In this document: positions 34,412-45,449 of the stretch, one piece after another
How the letters are laid out: every line of letters begins with the position of its first letter
Numbering within the stretch: position 1 is the stretch's first letter
NCBI GenBank assembly: GCA_030686995.1
Contig: CM060691.1
Coordinates: 88,719,055-88,783,054 of the forward strand
Length of the DNA: 64,000 nucleotides
Source of the DNA: Artemisia argyi
Lineage: Eukaryota; Streptophyta; Magnoliopsida; Asterales; Asteraceae
Direction of reading: 5' to 3'
The notes under the pieces: generated by a model
Databases searched by the model: none
Seen by the model: only the letters and a program-made list of their open reading frames with translations
What the model was told of the DNA's origin: nothing
Made by a program: the position numbers and the translations under genes

Positions 34412-35710
34412 TGTGGAAAACTAGAAGGGGGGTTGAATAGTTTTACGTCATTTTAATTTCATATAAAAGATTGTTTGCGTGTTTTCTTTGCTTCAAAAAT
34501 TTAGATTCGATATTATGTGAACTCAAGTCTTTCACAATATAAACACCAAGAAATATGTATGATATAACAATAATAATGTAAGTAAAGAAATAAATGAGAG
34601 ATTGAAAGATCGAACCGCGAGACAAGAGATTTATAGTGGTTCGGCTACAAGGACACCTTCCTTGCCCTACTCCACTCCCCGAGCACCTAACTCGAGAGTT
34701 TTCTTCACTATGTCAACAAGCTCCCTTATGGCGGAGAAAACCTTACACACCAATATACACACCACAACTTCGTCACAACTTGATCACACCTTATACACAA
34801 CTTCTTCACACCTATCTACTCCACAACTATCTTCTTCACAACTATCTACTTCTCAACTATCTACTTCCCAACAATCTTCTTCACAACTATCTACTTTCCA
34901 ACTATCTACCTCATAACAATCTTCTAAACAATCACTCTATCCACACACTAAGCTAATCTATCTTCTACCAAAAATTCACAACAAAGAAGACAAAGAAATA
35001 TATGTAATGAATGATGATCCAACAACTTGGATGTGGAGGTCACAACAAGTTGTAATACTTCTTGTCTTGGAGGATAGAAGTATTGTTCTCTTGCACTTGA
35101 GAGGTTGATGTTTGGATCACTTTGAAACAAAGATTTATATATGTATGATCAAAGGATTTAGAGAATAGAAATGAAGATCTAGAACAGAAAGTTTAGGAGT
35201 GCAAAAGGAGAGAAAAATCTGTGAAATGAACCAGTATTTATAGGCAAACAATTTACTGTTCTGGAGCATGGCCGGTCCCCTTAATTAGGGGCCGGTCCCC
35301 TTAATCATTAAGGGGTCCGCCCCCTCTTGAATGCTAGGGTTGTTTGTCCTTTTGTGGGGAAAGTTTTTCTGAATTATATTTGCCATTTTTGGTTAAAATT
35401 TTGAATTCATATATTTATAATGATTTAAATATATTATTTTAATTCCAAAAATGATTTTATAAAAGATATAAAATGTTTATGACATTTTATAAAAGTTCTA
35501 GTGTTTAGAGAAAAATTCCTTTGACCATAGATTGCAATAAATACTTTGTTTATTCATACCTTAAGTGATTTGGATGTAAAGAGATATTTGTTGCTAAATA
35601 CTTGTCTACGTCATAAGTTTTAGATCAATGAATTTATGTTTTGTAATTATCATAACATAGAGATACTGTTAATATGTTAGCAATGTTTTTAGGCATTATT
35701 TATGTCAACA
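34412..35710 (-). repeat. 3' LTR of element C
   Basis: The LTR is 1299 bp, TGTGGAAAAC...TGTCAACA on the plus strand. Contains a 12-15-bp degenerate tandem repeat (CAACTATCTACTTC, about 34797-34935), a minus-strand TATA box (TATAAATACTGG, about 35232-35243) and a GC-rich GGGG/CCCC-TTAA module (35262-35335). Confidence 0.93.
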
Positions 35711-36122
35711 ATCTCCCCCTTTTTGATGATTACAAAACGTTAAACTCATTAGGTCTAAAAATTAATTTTTAGACAAGTATTTAGAGTTTAATATTCTCTT
35801 CACCCCCTTTTTGTAAAATCGAAAATGTTATGCCGATTAAGCATCATGAAAGAAGTTAAACGGATAGAAGGGTCCCCCTTGATGTATGCTCTCCCTCATT
35901 TGAGTGCACCAAGACATATATATGCAAAACAACAATAATGCAAGTAAAAATAGATTCATTCAAGCATATATGAGATGATCATAGAAATGATCATCATTAC
36001 AATATTCAATATGCTTGAAGCATATTGATTACAATATTCAAATTGCAAAAGAGAGCACTTGGACTTGCTTGCAACCCATGGTTGAGTGTTTTATTTGCTT
36101 GAGGGGAACATAAGCATAGAGC
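35711..36122 (-). other. Polypurine tract region of element C
   Basis: In element sense AAAAAGGGGGAGAT abuts the LTR (35711-35724). Two further purine runs lie upstream (AAAAAGGGGGTG at about 35802-35815 and GGGGGACCC near 35870). Several polypurine tracts before the 3' LTR are a known trait of Sireviruses. No coding sequence. Confidence 0.8.
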
Positions 36123-36842
36123 TTAGTTATTAGATGGATAAGGATATGGAGTGGGGTATGGAGCGGAAGAGGTGGATCTCACGATGTTGTATTGTGTTAA
36201 GGGTGGTATTAGATGAGGGCGAGTGAGAAGATATTCGATCCAAGAAATATCTTCACTCAAGTAGAGGATTTGTTTTTGAAGGAAAATGCAACAAGGGCAA
36301 AAGTGAGTGTGGTTTGTAACTTGATCCAAGTTGAGAGAGTGAGGTGGGCAATTTGCATAGGGTGATGATGGAGGTTGCCCTTTGTTGCGTTGTGCAAGAT
36401 GCAAAGCAAGGAGATCACTAAGATCATGGATTTGGTTTATTTCATCATGGAACTTTTGCTTTTTCGTGGCAATGTGGAGAGAATCATTGTGTTGATATGG
36501 ATGAATTGGGGTTGTGTAGTTGGAATTGAAATTGTTTAAAGTGTAGTTTGATGGTTGATCAAACTTGTATGGATCATTATAAGTGGTTGGAGGTTGAGAT
36601 GTGTAGTTTCGCATGAAAGTGGATGTTTTGCCAATGTTGTATGGTTTGTAAAGAGGATCAAAGGAATGTCCTTGTGGGTTTGGTGTAAAGTTTAGGAAGT
36701 AAGTAGTTGGAGGTGTTGAGTGATTTCCAACTTTATTGGTTATGATGGATTTGTTTCGAGGGCTTTTTCTTCGCCAAACGGGTTTCTCCATCATCCTTGC
36801 TAGCCTTGAGGCTTTTGGTTTTGGTTTGTTTGGAGAGGTCAT
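36123..36842 (-). CDS. ORF3 of element C, function unknown
   Basis: An uninterrupted 239-codon ORF between pol and the 3' LTR, in the element's sense. N-terminus basic (KPKPKASRLARMM, WRRKSPRNK). The middle is rich in Asn, Tyr, Pro and Thr, with about eight N-x-S/T sequons (e.g. NYTS, NYTT, NHT). Then a helical DEINQIHDLSDLLALHLAQR and a Cys/His cluster (HFCPCCIF). No signal peptide or membrane helix is evident. A TATA box (CCCTATAAATACCCC, 36872-36886) lies 30-44 bp before the ATG. Sireviruses can carry an env-like third ORF at this place; captured host sequence is the alternative. All of C's other ORFs are broken while this one is open. Confidence 0.55.
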   Translation of the reverse strand: MTSPNKPKPKASRLARMMEKPVWRRKSPRNKSIITNKVGNHSTPPTTYFLNFTPNPQGHSFDPLYKPYNIGKTSTFMRNYTSQPPTTYNDPYKFDQPSNYTLNNFNSNYTTPIHPYQHNDSLHIATKKQKFHDEINQIHDLSDLLALHLAQRNKGQPPSSPYANCPPHSLNLDQVTNHTHFCPCCIFLQKQILYLSEDISWIEYLLTRPHLIPPLTQYNIVRSTSSAPYPTPYPYPSNN

Positions 36843-36871
36843 GATGAGATGAATGGAGAGTTTTGAATATT

Positions 36872-37080
36872 GGGGTATTTATAGGGTGAGATTTTAGTGT
36901 TTATGGATGGACAAGGTTTGTTTGGGAGATTAGGACAAAATATGTTTGTGAAATTTGGGAAATGTAGGATGAAATGGGCTAAAAAGCAGAAAAGATTATG
37001 TAAACCCGACCATCAGATGGCCGGTCCCCTTAATTAGGGGGCGGTCCCCATAATGATTAAGAGGGTCGCCCATCTGGTGG
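36872..37080 (-). promoter_or_regulatory. Possible internal promoter of ORF3: TATA box and LTR-like GC module
   Basis: The TATA box (36872-36886) is preceded, in element sense, by a module at 37010-37080 with CCGGTCCCCTTAATTAGGGG and the flanking inverted pair CATCAGATGG/CCATCTGGTG. The same GGGG/CCCC-TTAA module sits next to the TATA box in both LTRs (35262-35335 and 42821-42897). The distance to the TATA box is about 125 bp here and about 20 bp in the LTR. Confidence 0.5.
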
Positions 37081-37804
37081 TTTCCAGATTGCCAGAATTG
37101 GGTTTTTGGCAGAAAATTTGCAGAAAGGTTGTGTTTTTGGGTTTGGATTCAAGCTAGTTCAACTCTTTGAGGCAATATAGCATCTAATCTAATCATAATA
37201 TAGCATGCATGCAAAAAAATTTAATTAATAGAGCAAACAAACTATTAATAATAATCTAGAAGAGACAAGCAAATGCAAGGGCACTCAATCTTCCTAGAGC
37301 AACTATCTAAGATCAAAGGCAAAGGTAACTAGTGAGTGAAAAACTAGTGATGGAACAAGATGACAACATTGTTAGTGATTTTGTCCTAATGTGTGCCTAT
37401 ATGCAACAAATGTGGAGTTGTGATTGTTTCGATTCCTAAATGCAAATAAGAAAACTTCCTAAGAAACAATCCAAAATCTCCTTGATTTGCTTTTTGCTTG
37501 ATTGATGAATATCAATGTTATATATTGGATTATATATTTTGACGATTCATGTGAGATTTTATGCATGATTTAAGAAAAAGTTTTTAGCATTTGTCAACAA
37601 TGCAAGGAAAATGGTTTTCATGTATTTCCTAGATGTGAGAATAGTTTTAAAGAAAATTTGATTGGGTTTTACAAGAATGTATATGCAATAAAAATCAGGT
37701 TTCCCAATCTTTAATTTTGTGCGAAATAGATTCCTAGACTCAGATATGAAGAGGTGGAAAAATAAATTTTATGCACGTAATAAGTAGTGTAAATGTAATA
37801 CAAT

Positions 37805-39725
37805 TTAGTCAACTTGTTCCATCATTCCTAATCCTAAACGCAAGTGGTTGAATAATTCACTCTTAAGGGGTTTAGTGAATATATCCGCAATGTTATCTTC
37901 TGATGCAACCTTTTCTATAGATATGTTTCCTGTTTTTACATTATCCCTAAGGAAGTGGTGGCGTATTTCTATATGTTTAGTCCTAAAGTGTTGAAACGGA
38001 TTTTTACTTAAATCTATCGCACCTTTGTTATCGCACATAATAGGAACATTTTCTAACCTAATGCCATAGTCTATGAGAGCTTGTTTCATCCATAGTGCTT
38101 GTTGACATGCCTTTCCAGCGCTTACATATTCGGATTCGGTGGTAGAAATAGCAAGAGCGGTTTGCTTTTTCGAGAACCAGGATGTTAGACAACATCCCAT
38201 GAAAGTGTAAATACCGCTAGTGCTCTTTATATCTACGTAGTCTCCCGCATGTTCCGAATCCGCATAGACGATGGTTTCTATGCCGGATCCCTTAGGATTC
38301 CATAATCCTAAGTGTATAGTGCCTTTAATGTATCGGAAGATACGCTTAACTGCTTCTAGGTGAGAGGTTTTAGGATCCTCTTGAAAACGGGCACAAAGGC
38401 AAACATTAAACATGAAATCGGGTCTACTTGCCGTTAAGTATATTAAACTACCGATCATACCTCTATACTTAGTATTATCTACGGACTCACCTTCATCATC
38501 CTTTGTGAGTTTTACTTCCGTAGACATGGGAGTTTTCATGGGTTTTGAGTCTACTAGGCCAAATTTCTTAAGCATTTCCTTAATGTACTTAGATTGGTTA
38601 AAGAATATTCCATCTTCTAATTGTTTTATTTGTAATCCTAGGAAGAAGTTTAGTTCACCCATCCTACTCATCTCGAACTCATCATGCATGATTTTGGCAA
38701 ATTCATCACACATTTCTTGACAAGTCGATCCAAATATAATGTCGTCAACATATATTTGAACAATGATGAGATTTGGGTCTTTCTTTTTAGTGAAAAGAGT
38801 GTTATCTACCATTCCCATAGAATAATTATGTTTAATAAGAAAAGCTTTTAATCGATCATACCAAGCCTTAGGAGCTTGTTTGAGTCCATATAAAGCTTTC
38901 TTTAACTTATAAACATAATCGGGTTTTGCGAAGTCAATGAATCCTAGAGGTTGTGCCACATAAACCTCCTCATTGATAAAACCATTGAGGAATGCACTTT
39001 TCACGTCCATTTGGAATAACTTAAAGTCTAGGGTGCATGTATAGGCAAGTAATATCCTAATAGATTCTAGTCTAGCTACGGGGGCATAAGTTTCATCATA
39101 ATCAATTCCTTCTTGTTGATTATAACCTTGGGCAACTAACCTAGCTTTGTTCCTAGTTACTATTCTATTTTCATCTAACTTATTCCTATATACCCATTTA
39201 GTTCCTATGATGGTCATGTTCATTGGATTTGGTACTAATTCCCAAACATCATTAGCGTTAAATTGGTTTAATTCTTCTTGCATAGCTATAACCCAACTTT
39301 CATCTTTTAATGCTTCACTAATATTCTTAGGTTCTATTTCTGAGAGGAAACAAAAGAAGTTATTTTTATCTTGGACTTGTGACCTAAGGGTTCTTTGATT
39401 AAGATTTCCTATTATGTTATCTAATGGATGTGATTTAGATTCCTTAATATTTACGACTTTGTTGTTTCCTAAGTCTATGTTTTCATTATCATTTTCTATG
39501 GGTTTTGTTTTACTAACCTCAATAGCATTATCTTCGACTAAGTCATCATCTTCTAAAGGTAATGTTTTAGGAGGTGGTGGTGTTTCATCAAATGTTACAT
39601 TTAATAATTCTTCTACTTTCATAGTGTGTTTGTTAAGTGTTATATATGCTTTACTATTTTGTGAGTACCCTAAAAATATTCCTTCATATGATTTTGGGTC
39701 AAACTTAGTAAGATAATCTCCTTAG
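37805..39725 (-). pseudogene. Element C reverse transcriptase and RNase H
   Basis: A frame of about 605 residues is open from 39622 to 37805. RT: GTKWVYRNKLDENRIVTRNKARLVAQGYNQ, LLAYTCTLDFKLFQMDVKSAFLNG (first Asp present), ALYGLKQAPKAWYDRL, catalytic IYVDDIIFGST. RNase H: YADSEHAGDYVDIKSTSG, STTESEYVSAGKACQQ, ending HIEIRHHFLRDNV and ADIFTKPL. Key residues are kept, so this part looks the least damaged of the pol regions here. It is separated from integrase by stops at about 39723 and 39895. Confidence 0.9.
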
Positions 39726-39894
39726 TGTTTAAAATATAGCATTTACTTCCGAATACCCTAAAGTAGCTTAAATTAGGTTTTCTACCTCTTAGTAACTCAT
39801 AAGGAGTTTTTCCTAAAATTCTCCTAATTGATACCCTATTAATAATATATGTTGATGTATCTACAGCGTGACACCAAAATTTTTGTAGGATGGA

Positions 39895-40566
39895 CTATTC
39901 ATTTAGCATTGTTCTACTCATTTCTTGTAGTGACCTATTCTTTCTTTCTACTACGCCATTTGTTTGAGGAGTACGAAGAGTGGAGAAATTGTGAGATATT
40001 CCATTTAAATCACAATATTTTCCGAATTGTACTTCGTTATGAAATACCCTACGATGGTCCGTCCTAATGGCTACTATTGTGCATCCTAATTTATTTTGAA
40101 TCATTTTACTAAATACTTCAAATTTTTCAAAGGCTTGGGTTTTGTCACTTAAGAATCTAGTCCACGTGTATCGTGAATAGTCATATACTATTACTAAGGT
40201 ATAATTGTTTCCTACATAGCTCCGCCCAGCGGATGGACCAAATAGATCCATACGTAATAGTTCTAGGCACCTAGTAGTGGATACTATATTCTTAGCTTTG
40301 TGACTAGCATGAACTTGTTTTCCAATTTTACATGCATCACAAAAATGCTTGTCATATCTTAGGTTAGGCAAGGTTCTAACTAGTTCTTTAGAGGCTAAAG
40401 ATTGTATTTGTTGCATATTCGCATGTCCTAATCTCCTATGCCACAATGTGGAGTTATCGTATAGGGTTGTTAGGCATATCCTATCTTCTGGTTTGTTTCC
40501 CAGTTTGATAACATATATGCCTCCTTTCCTAATTCCTCTACCTATGACCTTTCCATTCTTAACTAT
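39895..40566 (-). pseudogene. Element C integrase
   Basis: Zinc-binding WHRRLGHANMQQI and FCDACKIGKQ, then MDLFGPSAGRSYVGNNYTLVIVYDYSRYTW, IRTDHRRVFHNE (the family usually has G-R/T-E-F after the Asp), TPQTNGVVERKNRSLQEM. The three acidic catalytic positions are present. An in-frame TAG (39895-39897) follows TMLNE. Confidence 0.85.
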
Positions 40567-40830
40567 TTAGTTGTCCATTTCGGTAAAGGTAACCCTACAT
40601 TTATTATCGCATATTTGGCCTATACTAAGCAAGTTATATGTTAAATTATCTACATGCTCAACATTTTCAATAGTAAGTGAGTCTTGAGAAATCGTACCTT
40701 TGCCAATGAATTTTCCACGCAAGTCACTACCGAAAATAACGTTACCTCCATTGTATGCATTATACATAGAAAATAGCTTGCGGTTCCCCATCATGTGCCT
40801 CAAACATCCACTATCCGTGATTCATTCGTC
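40567..40830 (-). pseudogene. Element C protease region
   Basis: Reads ITDSGCLRHMMGNRKLF (catalytic DSG), then GKGTISQDSLTIENVEHVDNLTYNLLSIGQIC, the copia protease-to-integrase order. An in-frame TGA falls just before ITDSG (about 40822) and a stop follows TEMDN at 40567. Confidence 0.8.
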
Positions 40831-41894
40831 GGGCTCCAAGTCTATTCCTAAACATATTTCGTCGGTTGCTTTGGCCACAAAACATTTTTCGTCTCTTGGT
40901 TTTTCCACTTCTTCTTTGTCACTATCACTCCATGTTCCACTAACAAAGGCGCCTTGATTTTCATAACCCGGTCGCTTTAGATATTCACCAATGAGATGAT
41001 TTGGACTTCCACATCTAAAACACTTTCTTTTCCCATAGTTATCACTTCTATTTCTTTGGAACGACTTTCTTTCGTATCGTGGTAATCTAGTGAATCTTCC
41101 TCGTCTTTTGAAGAATTTCTTGATTTCTCTTACGGCCATTGCATATTCTTCATCTTCACTCTCGTCACTTGAATCATCATCATCACTAGGTTCCTTTTTG
41201 GCTTTTAGAGCAATGGATTTAGTTTGTTCTTTCTTGACTTTGACCGTTTCGGAACTCTTATAATTTCTTCATGGACCTTCAAGTTGCCAATAATTCATCA
41301 AGTGATAACATTTTCAAATTCTTTACTAGGTTCCTTAGCTCCCCATTTTGGATGCAATGCCCTAAGAAATTTCCTAACACAATTTTTACTAGAAAATGTC
41401 TCATCAAGTGCTTTTAAACTTGTGATAATAGTGTTAAATTTAGCAAAAGCATTATCAATTGATTCCTCTTCCGGAATCGTAAATTGTTCATATTGTTGCA
41501 CAAGAAGATCTATTTTATTGTCTTTAACTTGACTATTACCTTGGTGAGTAATAAGTAATGACTCCCAAATTTCTTTGGCGGTTTTACACATAAAAATTCT
41601 TTCATATTCTTTGCGCGGTAACACATTATAAATAACCATTTTAGCTTCATTATTTTTTGCTAATTTCTTTTTCAAATCATCATTTTGTTTTTCAAAAGGT
41701 ACAATTTCTTCCATTTTATTTTCCAGATTTTGTTGAGTAGGGAGAAAATCACCAAAGGTAATAACATGCCAAAGATCAAGATCTTCAGATTTCACATAAG
41801 TTTCTAATCTATTTTTCCAATATAAAAATCCACCTCTTTCAAATAGTGGTGGTCTTTGCATAGATTGCCCTTCTAAATATTTTTCAGATTCCAT
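40822..41894 (-). pseudogene. Element C Gag
   Basis: ATG at 41894 (MESEKYLEGQ); PLFERGGFLYWKNRLETYVKSEDLDLWHVI, AKEIWESLLITHQG, IPEEESIDNAFAKFNTIITSLKAL are typical copia gag. A frameshift near 41320 and a stop near 41250 break it before [19 protein letters not shown] and the zinc knuckle [14 protein letters not shown], where the last Cys of CX2CX4HX4C is Tyr. Confidence 0.85.
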
Positions 41895-41947
41895 AGATCG
41901 TTGCAATTTTTAAAATACAATATATTTTAAAAATCTTGCTTGACGTG

Positions 41948-41960
41948 GCTCCTGATACCA
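41948..41960 (-). other. Primer-binding site of element C
   Basis: The minus strand reads TGGTATCAGGAGC, 2 bp from the LTR end: the initiator tRNA-Met type used by copia elements, with one inserted G relative to TGGTATCAGAGC. Confidence 0.9.
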
Positions 41961-41962
41961 AT

Positions 41963-43275
41963 TGTGGAAAACTAGAAGGGGGTTGAATAGTTTTACGTCT
42001 TTTTAATTTGATATAAAAGATTGTTTGCGTGTTTTCTTTTCTTTCAAAAATTTAGATTCGATATTATGTGAACTCAAGTCTTGCACAATATAAACACCAA
42101 CAAATATCTATGATATAACAATAATAATGTAAGTAAAGAAATAAATGAGAGATGAAAAGATCGAACCGCGAGACAAGAGATTTATAGTGGTTCTACAAGG
42201 ACACCTTCCTTGCCCTACTCCACTCCCCGAGCACCTAACTCAAGAGTTTTCTTCACTATGTCAACAAGCTCCCTTATGGTGGAGAAAACCTTACCCACCA
42301 ATATACACACCACAACTTCGTCACAACTTGATCACACCTTATACACAACTTCTTCACACCTATCTATCTTCACACCTATCTACTCCACAACTATCTTCTT
42401 CACAACTATCTACTTCTCAACTTTCTACTTCCCAACAATCTTCTTCACAACTATCTACTTTCCAACTATTTACTTCACAACAATCTTCTAAACAATCACT
42501 CTATCTACACACTAAGCTAATTTATCTTCTACCAAAAATTCACAACAAATAACACAAAGAAATATATGTAATGAATGATGATCCAACAACGTGGATGTGG
42601 AGGTCACAACAAGTTGTAATACTTCTTGTCTTGGAGGATAGAAGTATTCTTCTCTTGCACATGAGAGGTTGATGTTTGGATAACTTTGAAACAAAGATTT
42701 ATGTATGTATGATTATAGGATTTAGAGAATAGAAATTGAGATCTAGAACAGAAAGTTTAGGAGTGCAAAAGCTGAGAAAAATCTGTGAAATAAACCAGTA
42801 TTTATAGGCAAACAATTTACTGTTCTGGAGCTTGTCCGGTCCCCTTAATCAATAAGGGGGCCGCCTATGAATTAAGGGGGCCTCCCCCTCCAGAACATTG
42901 GGGTTGTTTGTCCTTTTGTGGTGAAAGTTTTTCTGGATTATATTTGCCATTTTTGGTTAAAAATTTGAATTCATATATTTATAATGATTTAAATATATTC
43001 TTTTAATTCCAAAAATGATTTTATAAAAGATATAAAATGTTTATGACATTTTATAAAAGTTCTAGTGTTTAGAGAAAATTTTCCTTTGATCATAGATTGC
43101 AACAAACACTTTGTTTATTCATACCTTAAGTGATTTGGATGTAAAGAGATATTTATCACCAAATACTTGTCTACGTCATAAGTTTTAGATCAATGAGTTT
43201 ATGTTTTGTAATTATCAAAACATAGAGATATTGTTAATATGTTAACAATGTTTTTAGGCATTATTTATATCAACA
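41963..43275 (-). repeat. 5' LTR of element C
   Basis: The LTR is 1313 bp, clearly homologous to 34412-35710 with indels. TATA box at about 42797-42808 (minus). The adjacent module is bounded by a perfect 10-bp inverted repeat TGTTCTGGAG (42821-42830)/CTCCAGAACA (42888-42897). Confidence 0.93.
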
Positions 43276-43779
43276 AATCAGTCCAATAATATGTAATCAA
43301 ATAAGCTCAAACTAGCACTCTAAACACATTTATGACAAGCTTTTACTACAGGCTACAAATAGAAACAAAAATCACACAACAAAACACAGAAATGAGTCAA
43401 AAACAGGTTCACGAAAGATGGCTATAAAGTCTAACTCCCCTGGTGCATGGGAGTTTTTGTTCAAACAATCAGTTTAAGCACCTGAAAGGCTTATAAGAAA
43501 ATTTCTAAAAATTATTCTAAAAATATCTTTAACATCACAAGCTGATAAGCTTTAAAAAACAACAAGTCTCAACTGAATTGATTAAGAAATGAAGAAATGA
43601 AAATTGTAAGCAAAAATGGATTTGTAACTGTTTTTAGATTTGGACTTTTATTTTTAATTTTATAAACTTTGACTTTTATGAGATTTAGATGATCTAAAAT
43701 GAATGTAGATGCAATATTAAGGTAATATGGAATGAAATTATGCTAAAACATCTACTTATGCAACTACAAATTAGCTTAT
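43276..43779 (-). repeat. Element A 5' LTR, second segment
   Basis: About 500 bp between C and D, AT-rich with AATAAGC words like 32980-34411. Nothing coding. Assigned to A's LTR by position and composition. Confidence 0.45.
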
Positions 43780-45449
43780 TATCACACCCCACAATTTCAG
43801 GTCATTTTTCCTAACCTCAACAAATTACTATTCACCAATTACTATTCATCGATCACTATTCATCATTTTATTATTCATCATTTTTTAGGTCAGTTTGATA
43901 TTCCGAGAAACATTCAAAAATTTCACTATTCACATGAGACTATTCATTTCCGAGAGAAAAACCACTATTCATGTGCATTATTCATTTCATCGTAAATTTA
44001 GTTTACGGGTATTCAAATTCGCGTAACCGAATTGGTTCAAGAGCGAATTCATGCATTATCATTGGGATATTTCATACAGACTAGAAATAATCTGCATATC
44101 ATCATTATGGCACTTGCAAACTATTACACTCGTAGGATATTTAAATTAGTACTTTTGGTATAATTGACTTTTTACGTATAATTATTTCTAAATAAACGTT
44201 AACACGCGACCAATAATGTGACTAACACGCCGGAAACTCCCGACTATGATCCCAATATATTTTTATATTCATTTTAATAATATAAAAATCATAATATTAA
44301 TTTACCCGGTATTTTGGAAATTTATTCAATTATTATCGTAAGTTTACTAAAATTACGACGGTTTTCGTAAAAACTAAATAATAATTATCCGAACACTCAA
44401 TATTTATACCCAACATATTTTTACAATTTTTGGGACTTTATTATGTCCCGGTTAACTCCGTTAAAATTTATTTTTAATTAACTCGGTACTCGGCATTCCC
44501 TAAAACTATTAATATATACATGATAATACTTAAAATTACCAACTATCTTACACCAAATACCACTTTTTCTTTTTTTTTTTCACTAAGTGCCCCCCCCCCC
44601 CCCATTCCTATATCTTACACATTTTGAAATTCTTACCATCCCATTAATGTATCAATTATTTGTCTAATATATATAATATATATACTAAAACCTACTCATT
44701 TTATCTCATTTTCAAGATCTAAAAGCAAGACAATATTTTCTTTTCTCTCTTTGGGGTGGTGCTCGGCCTAAACAAGAAGAACAAGCAAAAACATTAATTC
44801 TCCAAGATCTAGTAATTATCAAGTGTAGTTTCTACTCCTTTTAGGGTTTTGTAATACAAACTCAAGGTTTACATAGGTTTTCATCATCAAAATCTCATTA
44901 ATCTTTCAAGTAAGTGTATGAAACTCATCTTTATAATTTTACCTAGTTTTTACAAGATTCATATGATATATATACAAGATCTACATGCATATGTTATTTA
45001 TACCACTCCATTTTATACATATCTAACTTTTGAGCCATAGAAATAGATTATAGTTAGATCCTTGTTAGATCCACTTGATTTATGATGTTTAGGAACCCAT
45101 GACACCCTAAGAAGGTGTATGGTAAGATTAGACTAGTTTTGTGGTGATTGGAAGTGATTTGGTTGAAGTTGGAACTAGATTGGAACCCTAGAAATGGTTT
45201 TTGAAACAATATATATACCTACTATCCATATTTTTAAAACGTGGGAAACTCAGTAGCTGATGGGTAATTTTTGACCAAATATTTAGAAAATACTTTCAAA
45301 AACGAAGCCGTGGGCGAAAGAACGGATTAAAACGAGCTTATAACGAAGGAGTTATGATTTTTGCAAGTTTATTGACGAAAACTATTTTTCTGAAAATTAT
45401 ATGTTGTTGGACGATTTTCGACGGACAAATAGATGTGTTAGACGTAACC
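43780..45449 (+). repeat. Truncated 5' LTR of element D
   Basis: Matches 50050-51715 from TATCACACCCC to GTTAGACGTAACC, then runs straight into gag codons ([13 protein letters not shown]). About 1.3 kb of LTR, the primer site, leader and gag start are missing. Contains ACTATTCATC repeats (43824-43885), a C14 run (44590-44603) and TATA-like DNA near 44665-44685. Confidence 0.9.

Larger units (their letters stand above)
34412..43275 (-). mobile_element. Element C: Sirevirus-like Ty1/copia element
   Basis: LTRs 34412-35710 (3') and 41963-43275 (5'), a Met-type primer site, gag, protease, integrase, RT-RNase H and an extra ORF (36123-36842) before the 3' LTR. The classic AAAAAGGGGGAGAT polypurine tract adjoins the 3' LTR. 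The pol wording ([44 protein letters not shown]) and an ORF after pol fit the Sirevirus lineage. Flanks ACGCA and AATCA agree at 3 of 5 positions only, so no clear target duplication. Confidence 0.9.

Noticed and set aside
34797..34935. CRISPR-like array of short repeats
   Set aside because: Degenerate 12-15-bp units without unique spacers of constant length, within a plant LTR; also present in the sister LTR.
38412..38720. Plus-strand ORFs of 70-110 codons opposite C's pol
   Set aside because: Antisense shadows of the RT-RNase H frame with no independent support.
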